Both the position numbers and the translations under genes were made by a program. A DNA stretch of 64,000 bases, from contig JAEOAD010000040.1 of the NCBI GenBank assembly GCA_036365145.1, forward strand, positions 13,022,501 to 13,086,500, read 5' to 3'. The notes beneath the pieces were generated by a model. The model did not search any database, was not told where the DNA came from, and saw nothing but the letters and a program-made list of their open reading frames with translations. Numbering within the stretch: the first letter of the stretch is position 1; the number at the start of each line of letters is the position of its first letter. This document shows, piece after piece, positions 10,947 to 23,290 of this stretch. The DNA is from Orientallactaga sibirica (Eukaryota; Chordata; Mammalia; Rodentia; Dipodidae).

Positions 10947-11228
10947 GGGGGCTGGAGAGATGGTTTAGCGGTTAAGGCACTTGCCTGCGAAGCCTAAGGA
11001 CCCATGTTTGACTCTCCAGATCCCACGTAAGGCAGATGCACAGTGAGGCAAGCACACAAGGTTTCACATGTGTACAAGGGGGGTACATGCATTTGGTGTT
11101 TGATTGCAGTGGCTGGAGGCCCTGGCACGCCAATTCTCTCTCTCTCTCCCTCCCTCCCTTTCACAAAAAAAAAAAAAAGGCCAGTCTGTTGGGCTTGCCT
11201 CAAAAAAAAAAAAAAAAAAAAAAAAAAG
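10947..11228 (+). mobile_element. tRNA-SINE, 3'-extended subfamily
   Basis: Has an internal insertion (aggcaagcacacaaggtttc) and, after the first A-tail, ggccagtctgttgggcttgc (11179-) plus a second A-tail. Related ends occur at 15921-15945 and 58268-58291. Confidence 0.88.
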
Positions 11229-12030
11229 GAGGGTATGGTTTCCTTATTCATAGATTCTCTCAGTGAACAGTGTGCTATTGTGATATAAGAAAAAAATACA
11301 CTCTTGGGTCTCTTGGGTCTCTGCCCCTCGTCCCTGGCACAAAGCTCCTGGAACTTCCTGAGTCGTGAGTGTCCTTTGTACACCAGTGAGGCCAGCAGCC
11401 GGGCAGGGAGGCTTCAAGATAGAGGACAGGTCACCAGAAAGGCTGAAGCAGCAGGGAGAAGAGAAAGGAGGGCTGCAGGGTGGAGCGGATCACCAATGCC
11501 AATGATTTCATCACTTAGTCACATGCATGAACCAAAGCCTCCAGAAAACCCCAAGATGGCTGGCTTGAGAAGCTTCCAGGCAGCTGAGCACTTGGTGCGC
11601 AGTGCTTAGGAACCGTGACGGGAAAGGGGTGGGAACTGCACCTCCCCCGTACCTGGTCTTTACGTGTGTCCTGTGTAATAAACAGGACGTAAGGAAAGTG
11701 CTTCCCAGGGCGCTGAGAGCTCCTCTAGCAAATCCAATCACGAATGCTGTGGGTTCCCAGCCTTACAGCAGGTAGGTAGGTCAAAAGTACTGTCACAACC
11801 TGGGACTTGTAATTGGCACCTGGAGTGGTGGAGCGAGACCTTGAGGAGCTGAGCCCCTTACCAATGGGGATACTATCTTTAGGTCAACAGTGGACACATA
11901 ATTGGTGTGTGACGAAGAATCTGGTGTCAGGAGGGTTGTGTTGAAAGTTGTGTTGACAGTAGGAAAAACACAGGTTTTTCCTATTTCAAGTTTCAGTTTA
12001 GTCAAACAATCAGAACAAAAATTCAATTAT

Positions 12031-12221
12031 GGGGCTGGAGAGATGGCTCAATGGTTAAGGTGCTTGCCTGTGAAGCTTAAGGACCCATGTTCAATTCCCC
12101 AGTACCCACATAAGCCAGATGCACAAGGTGGTACACGCACCTGAGTTCGTTTATAGCAACTGGAAGTGTGTGTGCCCATTCTCTCTCCCTCTCAAATAAA
12201 TAAATAAAAATATTTTTAAAA
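12031..12221 (+). mobile_element. tRNA-SINE with target duplication
   Basis: Flanked by aattcaattat (12020) and aattcagttat (12222). Confidence 0.92.
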
Positions 12222-12345
12222 AATTCAGTTATATATCTTGACTATTAGAAAGAAACTATTTCAAGGGTGTGCAATTCATTTCTAGGTGCAATCCATTTCT
12301 AGGAAAAATTAATTTCCAGGAGAGACCCTATAAAGTTAGCTGGGG

Positions 12346-12510
12346 GTGGGTTGGGAAAATGGCTCAGTGTTTAAAGACGTTTTCTTGCAAAACCTTCTGG
12401 CCCAGGTTCAATTCCCAGGCACTCTAGCACTTGAGCTAGACGCAAAAAACGGGTGGGCACAAGTGCCTGATGTTCATTTGCAGTGGCAAGAAGCCCTGGC
12501 AAACAAACCC
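12346..12510 (+). mobile_element. tRNA-SINE, old, first of a three-element train
   Basis: Diverged head ggttgggaaaatggctcag. Truncated where the copy agaaaatac begins at 12511. Confidence 0.78.
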
Positions 12511-12519
12511 AGAAAATAC

Positions 12520-12702
12520 GGGCTGGAGAGATGGTGTAGTTGTGAGGAGCTTGCCTGCGTAGCCAACAACCTGGGTTCAGTTCCCCACTGCACATGTAAA
12601 TCCAGATGCACAAGGGGCAAATGCATCTGAAATTCATTTGTAGTGGCTGGAGGCCCCGGTGTGCCCATTTTCTCTCTCTCTCAAAAAAATATTTTTTATA
12701 AA
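12520..12702 (+). mobile_element. tRNA-SINE, second of the train
   Basis: Flanked by agaaaatac at 12511-12519 and 12703-12711. Confidence 0.88.
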
Positions 12703-12712
12703 AGAAAATACC

Positions 12713-12914
12713 TGGGCTGCAGAGATGACTTAGCAGTTAAGGCCTTTGCCTGCAAAGCCAAAGGATCCTGGTTCAACTCTCCAGGACCCAAGTAAGCCAG
12801 ATGCACAAGGGGGCACATGCATCTGGAGTTCGTTTGTGGTGGCTGGCGGCCCTGGTGTACCCATTCTTTCCCTCTCTCTTTCTCTCAAATAAATAAATAA
12901 AATATATTAAAAAA
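12713..12914 (+). mobile_element. tRNA-SINE, third of the train
   Basis: Flanked by agaaaatacc at 12703-12712 and 12915-12924. Confidence 0.9.
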
Positions 12915-12947
12915 AGAAAATACCTAAAATCACTTTTGGTGACACAG

Positions 12948-13235
12948 AGGGCTGAGGAGATGGCTGCTACGTAAGCATGGATCTCTAGAACCCGCAGGAG
13001 TGCCGAGTGTGGCAGTGTGTGCCTGCAGTCCCAGTGCAGAGGGTGTGAGACAGGAGGGCCTCGGGCTAAGCTGGCTCACTGAAGGAGCGGAATCACTGAG
13101 CCATGGGCTCAGTGAGGGTTTCTGTCTTAATCAACATGGTGGAGAGTGACTGGGAAAGATACTTTATGTCCACTTCTGGTCTCCACATGCACACATGCAC
13201 ATACATGTGACCACAGGCATAGGTGCATGTACACT
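12948..13235 (+). mobile_element. B4-like SINE
   Basis: tRNA-like head (ctgaggagatggctgctacg), 7SL-like middle (gtgcctgcagtcccagtgca), tail with cacatgcacacatgcac. Confidence 0.5.
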
Positions 13236-13375
13236 ATGAAAACCTGCAAAGGAATTACTAGTTAATAACCTCATTAGGACACTTTGACAATTAATTAACA
13301 ATTCTTACAAAATTAAAAGTTGTGAATTTGTTAATAGTTGTAAAGGTTTTCTAATCCCACAGACTAGAACGTTTA

Positions 13376-14200
13376 TGGTCCTAAAAATGGAAAATAAGTG
13401 GTTGGTGGGGATGTAGAGAATTGGAACTACATGTGGTACTGATGGGAATATGAAATAGTGCAGTCTGGCAGTTCCTCAGACCTAAGAATTACCAGGTGAC
13501 CTAGCAATTTACTTCCTGGGTGTACACCAAAGGGTCTGAAGAGCGATGAGCACACCACATCAGTATTCAAGGAGCACTGCTTACAGTAGCTGCAACATGG
13601 AAACCACCATGGTGTCTTCAAAGAAAAAGATTTTTTAAAGTTGTTTTTTATTTTTATTTGTTGATTAGCAACAGACAGACAAAGAGAGAAAGAGGAAGAG
13701 AGAGAGAGACCGGGCGCACCAGGGCCTCCAGCCACTGCATGTGCCACTTTGTGCATCTGGTTTACGTGGGTCCTGGGGAACTGAGCCTCGAACCAGGGTC
13801 CTTAGGCTTCACAGGCAAGTGCTTAACTGCTAAGCCATCTCTCCAGCCCGAAAAAGATTTTTTTTATGCAGTACATCCTACAGCATAGACAAGCCTTGAG
13901 AACATTGTTCTAAGCAAACAAGCCAGGCACTTATGTATGACTCACTGAGATGAAGATCTACGTTGGTAACTTCAGAGCTGGCAAAGTAAGCTAGAAGTTA
14001 CCATGGCCTGGAAGAAGATATGGACAGGAAGTAAAGAGTTCTTGTTAATGAATATAAAGTTTCTGTGGGAGTTAATGAAGGGTTAGCATTAGATCATGGT
14101 AAGAGCTGCACAGTATTGTGAAGGTTATCAATATCACTGAGTCATCCACTCAGAAAACAGTTAAGATGGTAAACTTCTTATAACACGTTTTACTTTAATA
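13376..14200 (+). mobile_element. Old L1 3' fragment, interrupted
   Basis: ORF2 3'-part signature (gtagagaattggaactacat, ctagcaatttacttcctggg), resuming after a SINE at 13637-13849 with gtttctgtgggagttaatga. No intact frame. Confidence 0.6.
13637..13849 (-). mobile_element. tRNA-SINE nested in L1, with target duplication
   Basis: gaaaaagatttttt at 13623-13636 and 13850-13863 flank it. Confidence 0.92.
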
Positions 14201-14261
14201 AAGCATTCTAAATTTATCACAGCTTTAGGGGGAGCAGAAATCTACCATGTTTTGTATCAGT

Positions 14262-14466
14262 GTTTCTTTATTTTTATTTATTTGCAAGGGGGGGGCACAT
14301 AGAAAGATAAAGAAAGTGGGTGTGCCAGGGCCTCCAGTCGCTGTAAATGAACTCCAGACACATGCACCACCACATGCACCTGGCTTTATGTGGGTCGTGG
14401 GAATCAAACCTGGGTCCTTTGGCTTTGCAGGCAGGTGTCTTAACCGCTAAACCATCTCTCCAGCCC
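14262..14466 (-). mobile_element. tRNA-SINE
   Basis: Antisense, full length, ending in ccatctctccagccc. Confidence 0.9.
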
Positions 14467-14481
14467 TGTGTCTGTTTTTCT

Positions 14482-14484
14482 ACA

Positions 14485-14538
<54 letters not shown>
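14482..14538. repeat. (CA)n(GA)n microsatellite
   Basis: About ten CA units followed by about eighteen GA units, grown from the pyrimidine stretch of an antisense tRNA-SINE. Confidence 0.97.
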
Positions 14539-14542
<4 letters not shown>

Positions 14543-14658
14543 GTGACACTGGAATGGAGAGAGGGCCTTGCTCCTGCCAGGACCATGCTCTCCCACTGTA
14601 CTCCACCTCTAGTCTTGATTCACTGCATCTTTAACCACCAAGCTATCTCTCCAGGCCA
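14484..14658 (-). mobile_element. tRNA-SINE, degenerate
   Basis: Head (caccaagctatctctccaggcc) at the high end with the CA/GA tract as its 3' part; the middle is eroded. Confidence 0.55.
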
Positions 14659-14659
14659 T

Positions 14660-15781
14660 ATCACTGATCCTTAAAAGTACAGCTCCTGGAAGTTCCCCAA
14701 GACCTTTTTAAGGAGTCTACAAGGTCAAGTCCATTTTCATAAAGAAAAGAATAATTCATTTTTCCACTCTTATTTTCTCACAAGTCAGACTGAGTTTTCC
14801 AGAGGTTCCCTGATGTACTGGGCCAGCAAGTCGCAGGCCATGAGGACTTTTGTGATGGCTCAGCTATGCTTGTGCAGACAACATGAGCCCATGGCCATCT
14901 CCCATAAAGCTTAGCTTAGAGAGGTGACAGGGTAAGATTGGCCCACAGACCCAACGTGGCCCCTGATCTAAACTGTGTCTGTGAAGTCACACTGTCCCAC
15001 CACTTTATAACAAGGAGAGATTCCACCTAATCACATTCCAAGTAACTCAGCAGCTGAAACGCTGTGACAACATGGTGACTGCAGCAAACACTGCAGGGTC
15101 TTCAACGTGAAAGAGGAAGGAGATGCTTCAACAAAAGAAGCAGTAAGGCCAAAGCAGCAAGCAGGAATCATCCAGCCCAGGCCCTGCAAACAGCCCAGAC
15201 CCCGTGCCCCTGCCAAGAGCTCCGAGTCACCGAGGAGGTGTTAGTTATCTTCTACACACAACACTTCTGTTCAAAGAGGCAAAGCAGCGCATGGGTTCAC
15301 AGACTGACTCAGCTGCTCCTCAATGAGTCTGCACTCTCACAACCAGTATCTGTCGGTGCCTGGGTCTGACTCAGGCATCTTTCTATCTCTAGAGACTTAG
15401 TACATCCCATCCCTCCCCCTCTTCCTTAGCCAAATGTATCCTAATTCTTCTTGAGAAGACAGTTTTGTCCTATGTACTAAAGCCTGAACATAGGCTATTC
15501 AGTAACCTCAGCCATTTCGGCCCTCACCTAGGGCACCATCCCCAACCGCCCGCACCAGAAACTATCAAACGTCTAACAACAGTAGAGTGAGTAAATGCAC
15601 CGTTCCCTATGCAGGAGCAAGACCTACAAGTACCCGGAACAGTGTGACAAAATGTGCACAATCAACTCATCTCACACTCTTATGGGTGTCTCTATCTCAC
15701 ATCTCAAAGCCAAAGGTGACGTTAATCCAGAAATGATTCTTTCATCTTAACCCCTCTAAGGGCCCATCCTAAAGATGGAGG
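14660..15781. other. Repeat-free island in the predicted last intron
   Basis: About 1.1 kb with no recognisable transposon in a window where SINEs come about every 500 bp. No splice-supported exon found. Confidence 0.5.
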
Positions 15782-15952
15782 AGGGCTGGAGAGATGGGTT
15801 AGCAGTTAAAGTGCTTGCCTGCAAAGCCTAAGGACCCATATTTGATTCTCCAGGTCCCACGTAAGCCAGATATGCAAAATGATGCAAGCACGCAAGGCTG
15901 CACATTTAAAAAAAAAGAGGAAGGCCACTTGGGCTTGCCTCAAAACAAAAGG
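15782..15952 (+). mobile_element. tRNA-SINE, 3'-extended subfamily, internally deleted
   Basis: Carries the insertion tgatgcaagcacgcaaggct and the extension aaggccacttgggcttgcct before the last A-rich tail. Confidence 0.82.
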
Positions 15953-16317
15953 ACGGACAGGGAGCATCAATGGTGAGTTATAGAATAATATCTCTCTAAG
16001 GAAGCCCACAGTCAGTACAGTTTGCGGACAGCTCCTCTGCCTGCAGGCCTCTCCCCCACATTCTCCCCAACCTGCTGCTTGTGCAAACTGAGCTCGCTGT
16101 GTCACCTGCGCTTCTTCTGCTGCTCTCCTGAGCTCTTCTCCACTTTCCTCACCTAATGCTGGTGGGTGGAGTTTGGAACTTGATCAACTTCCACCCTGTG
16201 ACAGCTCACATTACTTGACGTTTTGCTATGGCCTCTCCCCTCTTTGTCTCTGAAGCGCTGGGAGTCTACGAAAACCCAGGGCCTCCTGCAGACCACACAG
16301 GTCCTCCTCCACAGAGT

Positions 16318-16575
16318 GCATTCCTGGCCCTTACGCTCTCATTGACGTCTAATTCACAGACAACAAAATGCATAGGTCACAAATGTTTATTCTGATGCAT
16401 CTCACGACTATCTACACCCCTGTAAGTACCACCACCACCAGAACACGGGCCATTTCCATCACTCCAGGAAGTGCCCTGGAGCCTTTCCAAGGATCGTTCC
16501 TCCTCTGGCACAGAAAAAAAGTTGTGAATTTTCACAACCATATGAATTTTACACATCCATAATATTACATACATA
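16318..16575 (-). mobile_element. Old L1M 3' fragment
   Basis: Read antisense it resembles L1M 3' ends (attgacgtctaattcacaga, gtaagtaccaccaccacc). It reaches close to the 3' edge of the CEP135 stop exon. Confidence 0.45.
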
Positions 16576-16599
16576 CCTTTCTGGTAACTGTGCGTTTAT

Positions 16600-16690
16600 C
16601 TATTCAGGAGACTGTGAAGGAGACCTCAGAGTAGAACTAAGGGGAGATGTAGGAAGACCTTGTCGCCGCATCTCTTGGATGGCTCGTTCT
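16600..16690 (-). CDS. CEP135: CEP135 last coding exon, residues ~1107-1136 and stop
   Basis: Acceptor cctacag. It encodes RERAIQEMRRQGLPT then SPLSSTLRSPSQSPE and a TAG stop at 16600-16602. Three Ser-Pro dipeptides make a phosphorylatable tail. The human protein as I remember it continues HRNV after SPE, so the tail is four residues shorter. A good donor (AAAG then gtatgt) follows at 16576/16577, so the exon probably spans 16577-16690. Confidence 0.93.
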
Positions 16691-19600
16691 CTGTAGGTAA
16701 AGATCAAAGACGAGAAATGACATGCAAGCACCGTTAGCAGGACTTGTTGATCAAGGAACGCCGGCTAATTTAATTAATCAGCATTTTTACCCCCTTTATT
16801 TTAGTTTAGTTTTTTGTTTACTTAGTTGTTGATACAGGGCTTATTACTCAAGCTATCTTGAACTAAAAGGTTCAAGCCGTCCTCCTGTCTGGCTCAGTCT
16901 CCCAAATGTCCAGCCTTACTACTTTCATGACAATTAAAGCCTGCGTCTCTATAGTATTAAGTAGTGGGAAAAGCATTTCAGTTAAAAGAATATGCATTAG
17001 AAGAGACTGTTCAAAGCAATTATACTACAACCATGTTGAGACAGAAGGAAATACTAAAATAATACTCGAGAAACAAAATGCTCAGTATACATTTAGTGAA
17101 GAAAGTAAGGCTCCAAGTGGACGTTCAGATCGAAATGCTCAAATACACACATACAACTAGGCTGGGCAAAGAGCACATGCCTGCAGTCCCAGCACTTGAG
17201 AGAGAGAGGCAGAAGGATTAGGAATTCACGACACGCCTCTGCTACGCTCAATGCTCACAGTCAGCTTGGGTTACCTGACACCTTCTGTCAGAAAAACAAA
17301 CCAAATCAAAATTAACAAAAACAAATGCACAACTAGATATGAGACTAAAAAATGTTACAGTGGCTCTGGAAGGGAGAACTTATTTTCATTATGCTTCAGA
17401 AAAGAAATGTGTGTTAATGTGTTCTTCAAAACGGAAAGCCTGTGTGTTAGGAGGTGACCTCCTTACCTTTTTGTGCCACTGGAGGGGTTGGTGCAGTTGC
17501 ATACTCTGTTCTCCCAAGCCTACCATCTCCTGGCTCTCCTACCTACACGACCATTTCTTAGCTCTTTGATGGGCTGCCCTGCTACCTACACTCCATACAC
17601 AAGTGCTTTCCAGGTCCAGGTCTCCGTTTTCTTCTCTTACACTTTCGTGTGCTAATGATTTGTAAGTAATGCACACCTCCAGTTCTGTCCTGAGTCATAC
17701 CCACACAAAACTTTGTCTTGGGGTACACCTTGTGGGTACCCAACATACCCTAAATTGTTTTGCTAGGGCAGTGGAGATGACTCAGTAGTTAAAGGTGCTA
17801 GCCTGCTAGCCTGGATTTAATTCCCCAACACCCACATAAAGCTGGATGCAAAAAGTGGCACAAGCATCTTGCATTCATTTACAGTGGCAAGAGACCCTGA
17901 CATGCATGTATGCGCACACACGCTTACATGAACAAATGAATGAATGAAGCCCTGTGCCTACTGATTCCATTGAAGGGGGGGTCCCACCTTCCAGTGTGCC
18001 AATAAAATCCTCCCCTTCCCTTTCCCTGTAGTTATACATTGCTTTGTTGATTGCTCTTTCTATGTATGAACTTACAACCCCATCTCAGCCTACTGAGTGC
18101 AGAGATTATAGATGTGCACCACCGGACCTGGCGCACACTGCCTGCTTTCTCATTATAATGAATCCTCTGAGTCAGTTATTGAGTTGGGCACCTTTCTTAT
18201 CTCTGTCTGGAAGAGGTACAACCCATAATAGCAGCAGGCTCTTTTCATCCTCTATGAACTAAGAAAGTTCTGAGCACTAAATGGATTCAGATTTAGCTAT
18301 CAGACCACCTTACATGTCAATCTACTTCCCATGGTGAGGCATATGCCACTGACCTTCCCATCCACTCGACAGTCACTTAAGCCTCCACAGAGGGAGCAGT
18401 CACCGGCTTTGTTCATCACTAATTTCTCACTTATGTCTTAAGGATCATGCCTGTCCCTAAGGTATGGATTCCTCCGCTCTTCCTTTCTCATCTCTTATTG
18501 CACATAAATCTAGTCTTCCGCTTGCCTCAACTCTCTCAAAAAGAGGCAATTTCTCTGCTTTCCCTTCCTTGCCCATGTTGGGTCCTATCACCACCAGACA
18601 CAGTGATTGTGCCACCATCTCCCTTGTGGTCTGGCCACTCATCTCTGGCCTAGGCCTTTTCTGCCTTGAGTTACTCAGTATCTATTATTTTCTTTGTAGT
18701 TCAGTTCTCAAACTTTTTTCAAGATTACTCTCCCACAGGCACTTTTAAAGACCTTTTCTCCCCAGATTATCACATCATTCCATGAATTTTAATAAACAGA
18801 TATACTGTTTATATTGTGGCCCTTTTGAAAACCATAATCAGTGCAGTATTTTGGTGTCACTGCCCCTGAGAAGACATAATTTAGTTAATATGTTCATGAA
18901 ACCTAAGGGTTCTTTGAGACCCAGAGGTAAGGGAAAGGCCATGGGTCTGTAATCCTGGTATTGATCCAGAGAGCTTGATTTAGGATCCCAGAATTGCAGA
19001 GAGTTTTAGATATCATTAAGAAAGAGAAATCAAGCCAGGTGTGTGGCACATGCCTTTAATCCTAGCACTTGGGAGGCAGAGGTAGGAGGACTACTATGAG
19101 TTCGAGGCCATCCTGAGACTACATAGTGAATTCCAGGTCAGCCTGGGCTAGAGTGAGACCCTAATGTGAAAAACAAACAAACGATGATAATTATTATCTA
19201 TGTACAGTTTAGTACTACATCATCTAAATGTCAACGCAGCCTCCACAACACTGCTACAAGGCAAAGTTTCATTTCTCTTTGAAATAACAAAAATTGCTTT
19301 CATAGAAAGGCTCCTGTATATTTCATATAGTATATAACTTACATTTTTGTGTAAGTGGGTGAGAATAACAAAACTAAGCAATGGCCTCAAACAATTTTAG
19401 CACTGAGAATTAAATCTCAGGATATCTATGGTATTAATATGGCAAGAAAGATTAATAGAACAAATGTAAGTTGGTAACTGATTTATAAATTAGACTTTGA
19501 TTTTAAATTCTTTCAGGGAGGAGTGAGGTCAGGATCTCTCAAGTTGGCCTTAAACTCATGATCCTCCTGCCTCAGCTTCCTGTTATGCCACCATGCCTGG

Positions 19601-22600
19601 ATTTATTTTTTTTATTTTTATTTTTTTTTTGGTTTTTCAAGGTAGGGTCTCACTCTGGCCCAGGCTGACCTGGAATTAACTATGCAATCTCAGGGTGGCC
19701 TTGAACTCATGGCAATCCTCCTACCTCTGCCTCCCGAGTGCTGGGATCAAAGGCGTGCGCCACCACGCCCGGCCTGGATTTATTTTTAATCTTTTAAAAA
19801 TATTTACTTATTTGTGTAGAGAGAGAGAGAGAGAATATGAATAAATACTCCAAGGCCTCTTGCCACTGAAAACAAACTCCAGATACATGTGCTACACTGT
19901 GCATATTGGGTGCTGGAGAACTAAACCCAGGCCATCAAGCTATTGCAAGCAAGCACCTTTAACTGTTGAGCTATCTCTCCAGGCCAATTTTTTTTAAGAC
20001 AGGTCTCATCTGTGTAACATGTGAGGACTGCACTTTCACACACAGAGTACATGAATGGAAGGAGGAGCATGCCAATGACCAAGGAGCGCAGCTGCATGCA
20101 AAGGTGACAAGCACGGGCTTGGGGACAGAACCGACATGCCCGGATTTTAACTGTGGCTGGGCCATTTACAACAGTATAAGTCAGCTTTCTATAATGCAGG
20201 TGTAGGACTGATCACATACACACATCATGCCCAGTGCTCATTTGCTAACTGCTCTTAGGACAATGATCTACACCGTCACCTTCAGAGTACTGATCACCAC
20301 TGGGGAGAGCTTCCAACCAGAGTAAGCTTGGAGCACTCTTGCAGGGGCTTCCCTGTCCCCATCCACACACTCTGAGGTAGTGCTCACTTTCACCCCGTGG
20401 AATGCTACATGGAACCTTCATGTGACACCTGCTACTGTATTTACAGCAGGGATTTTTTTTTTTTTTTTTTTTTTTTGGTTATTCGAGATAGGGTTTCACT
20501 CTAGTTCAGTCTGACCTGGAATTCACTATGTAGTCTCAGGATGGCCTTGAACTCTCAGCGATCCTCCTACCTTGGCCTCCCAAGTACTGGGATTTAAGGT
20601 GTGCGCCACCACGCCCAGCTACAGCAGGGATTTTATCTTTCACAAAACATGTTTCTTTTTAAAGGAAGAATTACCAAAAAAAAAAAAAAAAAACTTAGTG
20701 TACATATGCTAAAAGCCTGCTATTTGCATGTCATATTAAATCCTGTTTAGATTACAAGTGGGGATATATAAAAACTCTGTTCAATCATTAAACATTTTTC
20801 CTTACCGCTCAAATCTTTCCACTGAAATCTGCCTTTTCAGAGAATCGTGATCTGTTTGCAATTGTACCACTTTAGATCGAAGCATGGAGTTTTCTCGGCT
20901 TTGGCTTGTCCTTAGAAACAAATTTGAAAATCACAGACATAAATAACAAATGTTCAATTTTGTAGAATCAATAACAGGTACATACTTACACAATATGTAT
21001 TTATTTCCTGGACAGGGTGGTGCATGCTTTTAATCTCAGCACTTGGGAGACAGAGGTAGAAGAACTGCCATGAGTTTGAGGCCCCTCAAACTTGAGACTA
21101 CATAGTGAATTCCAGCTCAGCCTGAGTTAGAGTGAAACCCTACCTACAACCCCTCCAAAAATGTATTATTTATTTAAATATTTTATTTACTTGAAAGAGA
21201 AAGAGGCAGGCGAGGGAGAAAGCATGTGAGCACCAGGGCCTCCAGCCACTGCAAATGAACTCCAGATGCATGCAGCACTTTGTACATCTGGCTTTATGTG
21301 TGGGTACTGGGGAACTGAACCCAGACCATCAGGCCTTGTAAGCAAGCGCCTTTAAACACTAAGCCATCTCCCCAGCCCTGAGACAATATTTAAGTAAGGT
21401 TAGTAAAAGAGAAGGTCCAGACTTTTCAACAACAGTTCTCTGAACTTCTGGGGCTTCCTTGTCACTTATTCCTTTTACTCCTCACTGGAGCTTATGGCAT
21501 ATGCCAGGCACTGCAGTGCTGGGGATACAAATCTAACTACAAGAAGGACAATGTAAAACATCTTCACTGGCTTTATTTTCTTCTTAAGATTTACTTTTAT
21601 TTATTAGAGACAGAGAGGGGGAGGGAGAGAGAGAATGGGTGCGCCAGGGCCTCTAGCTACTGAAAACAACATGCACCATCATGTGCATCGCTTACATGGG
21701 ACCTAGAGAATAGAACACGGGTCCTTAGGCTTTGCAGGCATGCGCCTTAACTGCTAAGCCATCTCTCCAGCCCCACTGGCTCTATTTTTAACACCTTTTA
21801 AAAGTTCATTCTTGGGGCTGAAGAGATGGCTTATTGGTTAAGTGCTTGCTTGTGAAGTCTAAGCACCTTGGTTCAAGGCTTGATTCCCCTGTACCCATGT
21901 AAGCCAGATGTACAAAGTGGAGCATGCATCTGGAGTTCATTTGCAGTAGCTAGAGGCCCTGGTACGCCCAATTCTCTCTCTGTCTCTGCCTCTTTATCTC
22001 TCTGTCTGTCACTCTCAAATAAAATAAAAATAATTTTAAAAAATGTTCATTCTTGTCTGGCGTGGTAGTATACGCCTTTAATCCCAGCACTCGGGAGGCA
22101 GAGGTAAGAGGACCGCTGTGAGTTCAAGGTCACCCTGAAACTACATAGTGAATTCCAGGTCAGCTAGGGCTGAAGTAAGACCCAACTTCGAAAAAAAAAA
22201 AGTTCATTCTTTTTTAGACAGGGACATATTTTGTATGTAAACAACACATGTTGGTACCATCCTTTCCTTCTCCCTGCCTCAAAAGTTCATTTTTCCACCT
22301 ATAAAATCTTCTAACTAATGTGTCCAGACCTCTCCATTCCAAAATGAAATCACCACCAGTCTCCCCAGAGGTAATCAGTACACTTATACGAACAACCTCA
22401 GCCTTTCTTCAGTCCTTCTCCTCACTGATGGCATGGGACACAGGCAATCCTCGCACCCTGAAATGCTCTCCCCCTCGACTCCTCCGAGCCCTCCTCCAGC
22501 TCCCTCCATGTGCCAGCTCAGTCAGAAGCTGTGCGGGTCTACAGCTCCAAACACCTTGACCTTCCTGAGCTGTTCTTCGGAATTACCAGAAGCAGCAGGA

Positions 22601-23242
22601 AAATTGGGTATTCTGGTTTTGTACCACCCTTCACACTCCCGCACTTCCCCCTTATCACATTCTTTCCCTCGCATAGGTTGTTCTATGGACACTTACAGTT
22701 TGCTTTCTGAGAGGGTTAACTTCTCCCTGAGGAGCTGAATCTCTGTGTCCTTCTCATGAGAGGTTAGATGAGAATGAAATTCTTTGTCTCTGTTTGAGGC
22801 CAGCAATGATTCCAGGTTTTTGACCGCCTGTCTCTCACTTGACAGTTGTTTTTTTAACAGCTCTGATTCTGATTTGACATTTTCCAATTCTGCCATTGAC
22901 TACAGGAAAAAACAAATATTAATTTAGCAAAATTTTAGGCTTACTCTGAAATTATTTCTAACAATATAGTTCTAAAGTGCTACTGACTTATCAACTGCTT
23001 CATTTTGAATATAGATTAAAGACTGAAAATACTTTCATTACAAAAGAAAAGCAACTCATTAAAAGAAATTTTAGAGCCGGGTGTAGTGGCACACGCCTTT
23101 AATCCCAGCACTCGGGAGGCAGAGGTAGGAGGATCACCGTGAGTTCGAGGCTACCCTGAGACTACATAGTGAATTCCAGGTCAGCCTGAGCTAAAGTGAG
23201 ACCCTACCTTGAAAAACAACAACAACAAAAAAAAAAAAAAAA

Positions 23243-23290
<48 letters not shown>

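Noticed and set aside
10947..11020. tRNA genes (tRNA-like heads with B boxes, here and at many sites)
   Set aside because: They are heads of SINEs with SINE bodies and A-tails, and no intact tRNA cloverleaf.
12346..12924. CRISPR-like repeat array
   Set aside because: The regularly recurring words are target-site duplications between full-length SINEs.
22433..22738. 101-codon plus-strand open frame overlapping a CEP135 exon
   Set aside because: Antisense shadow of the exon and intron; no independent support.
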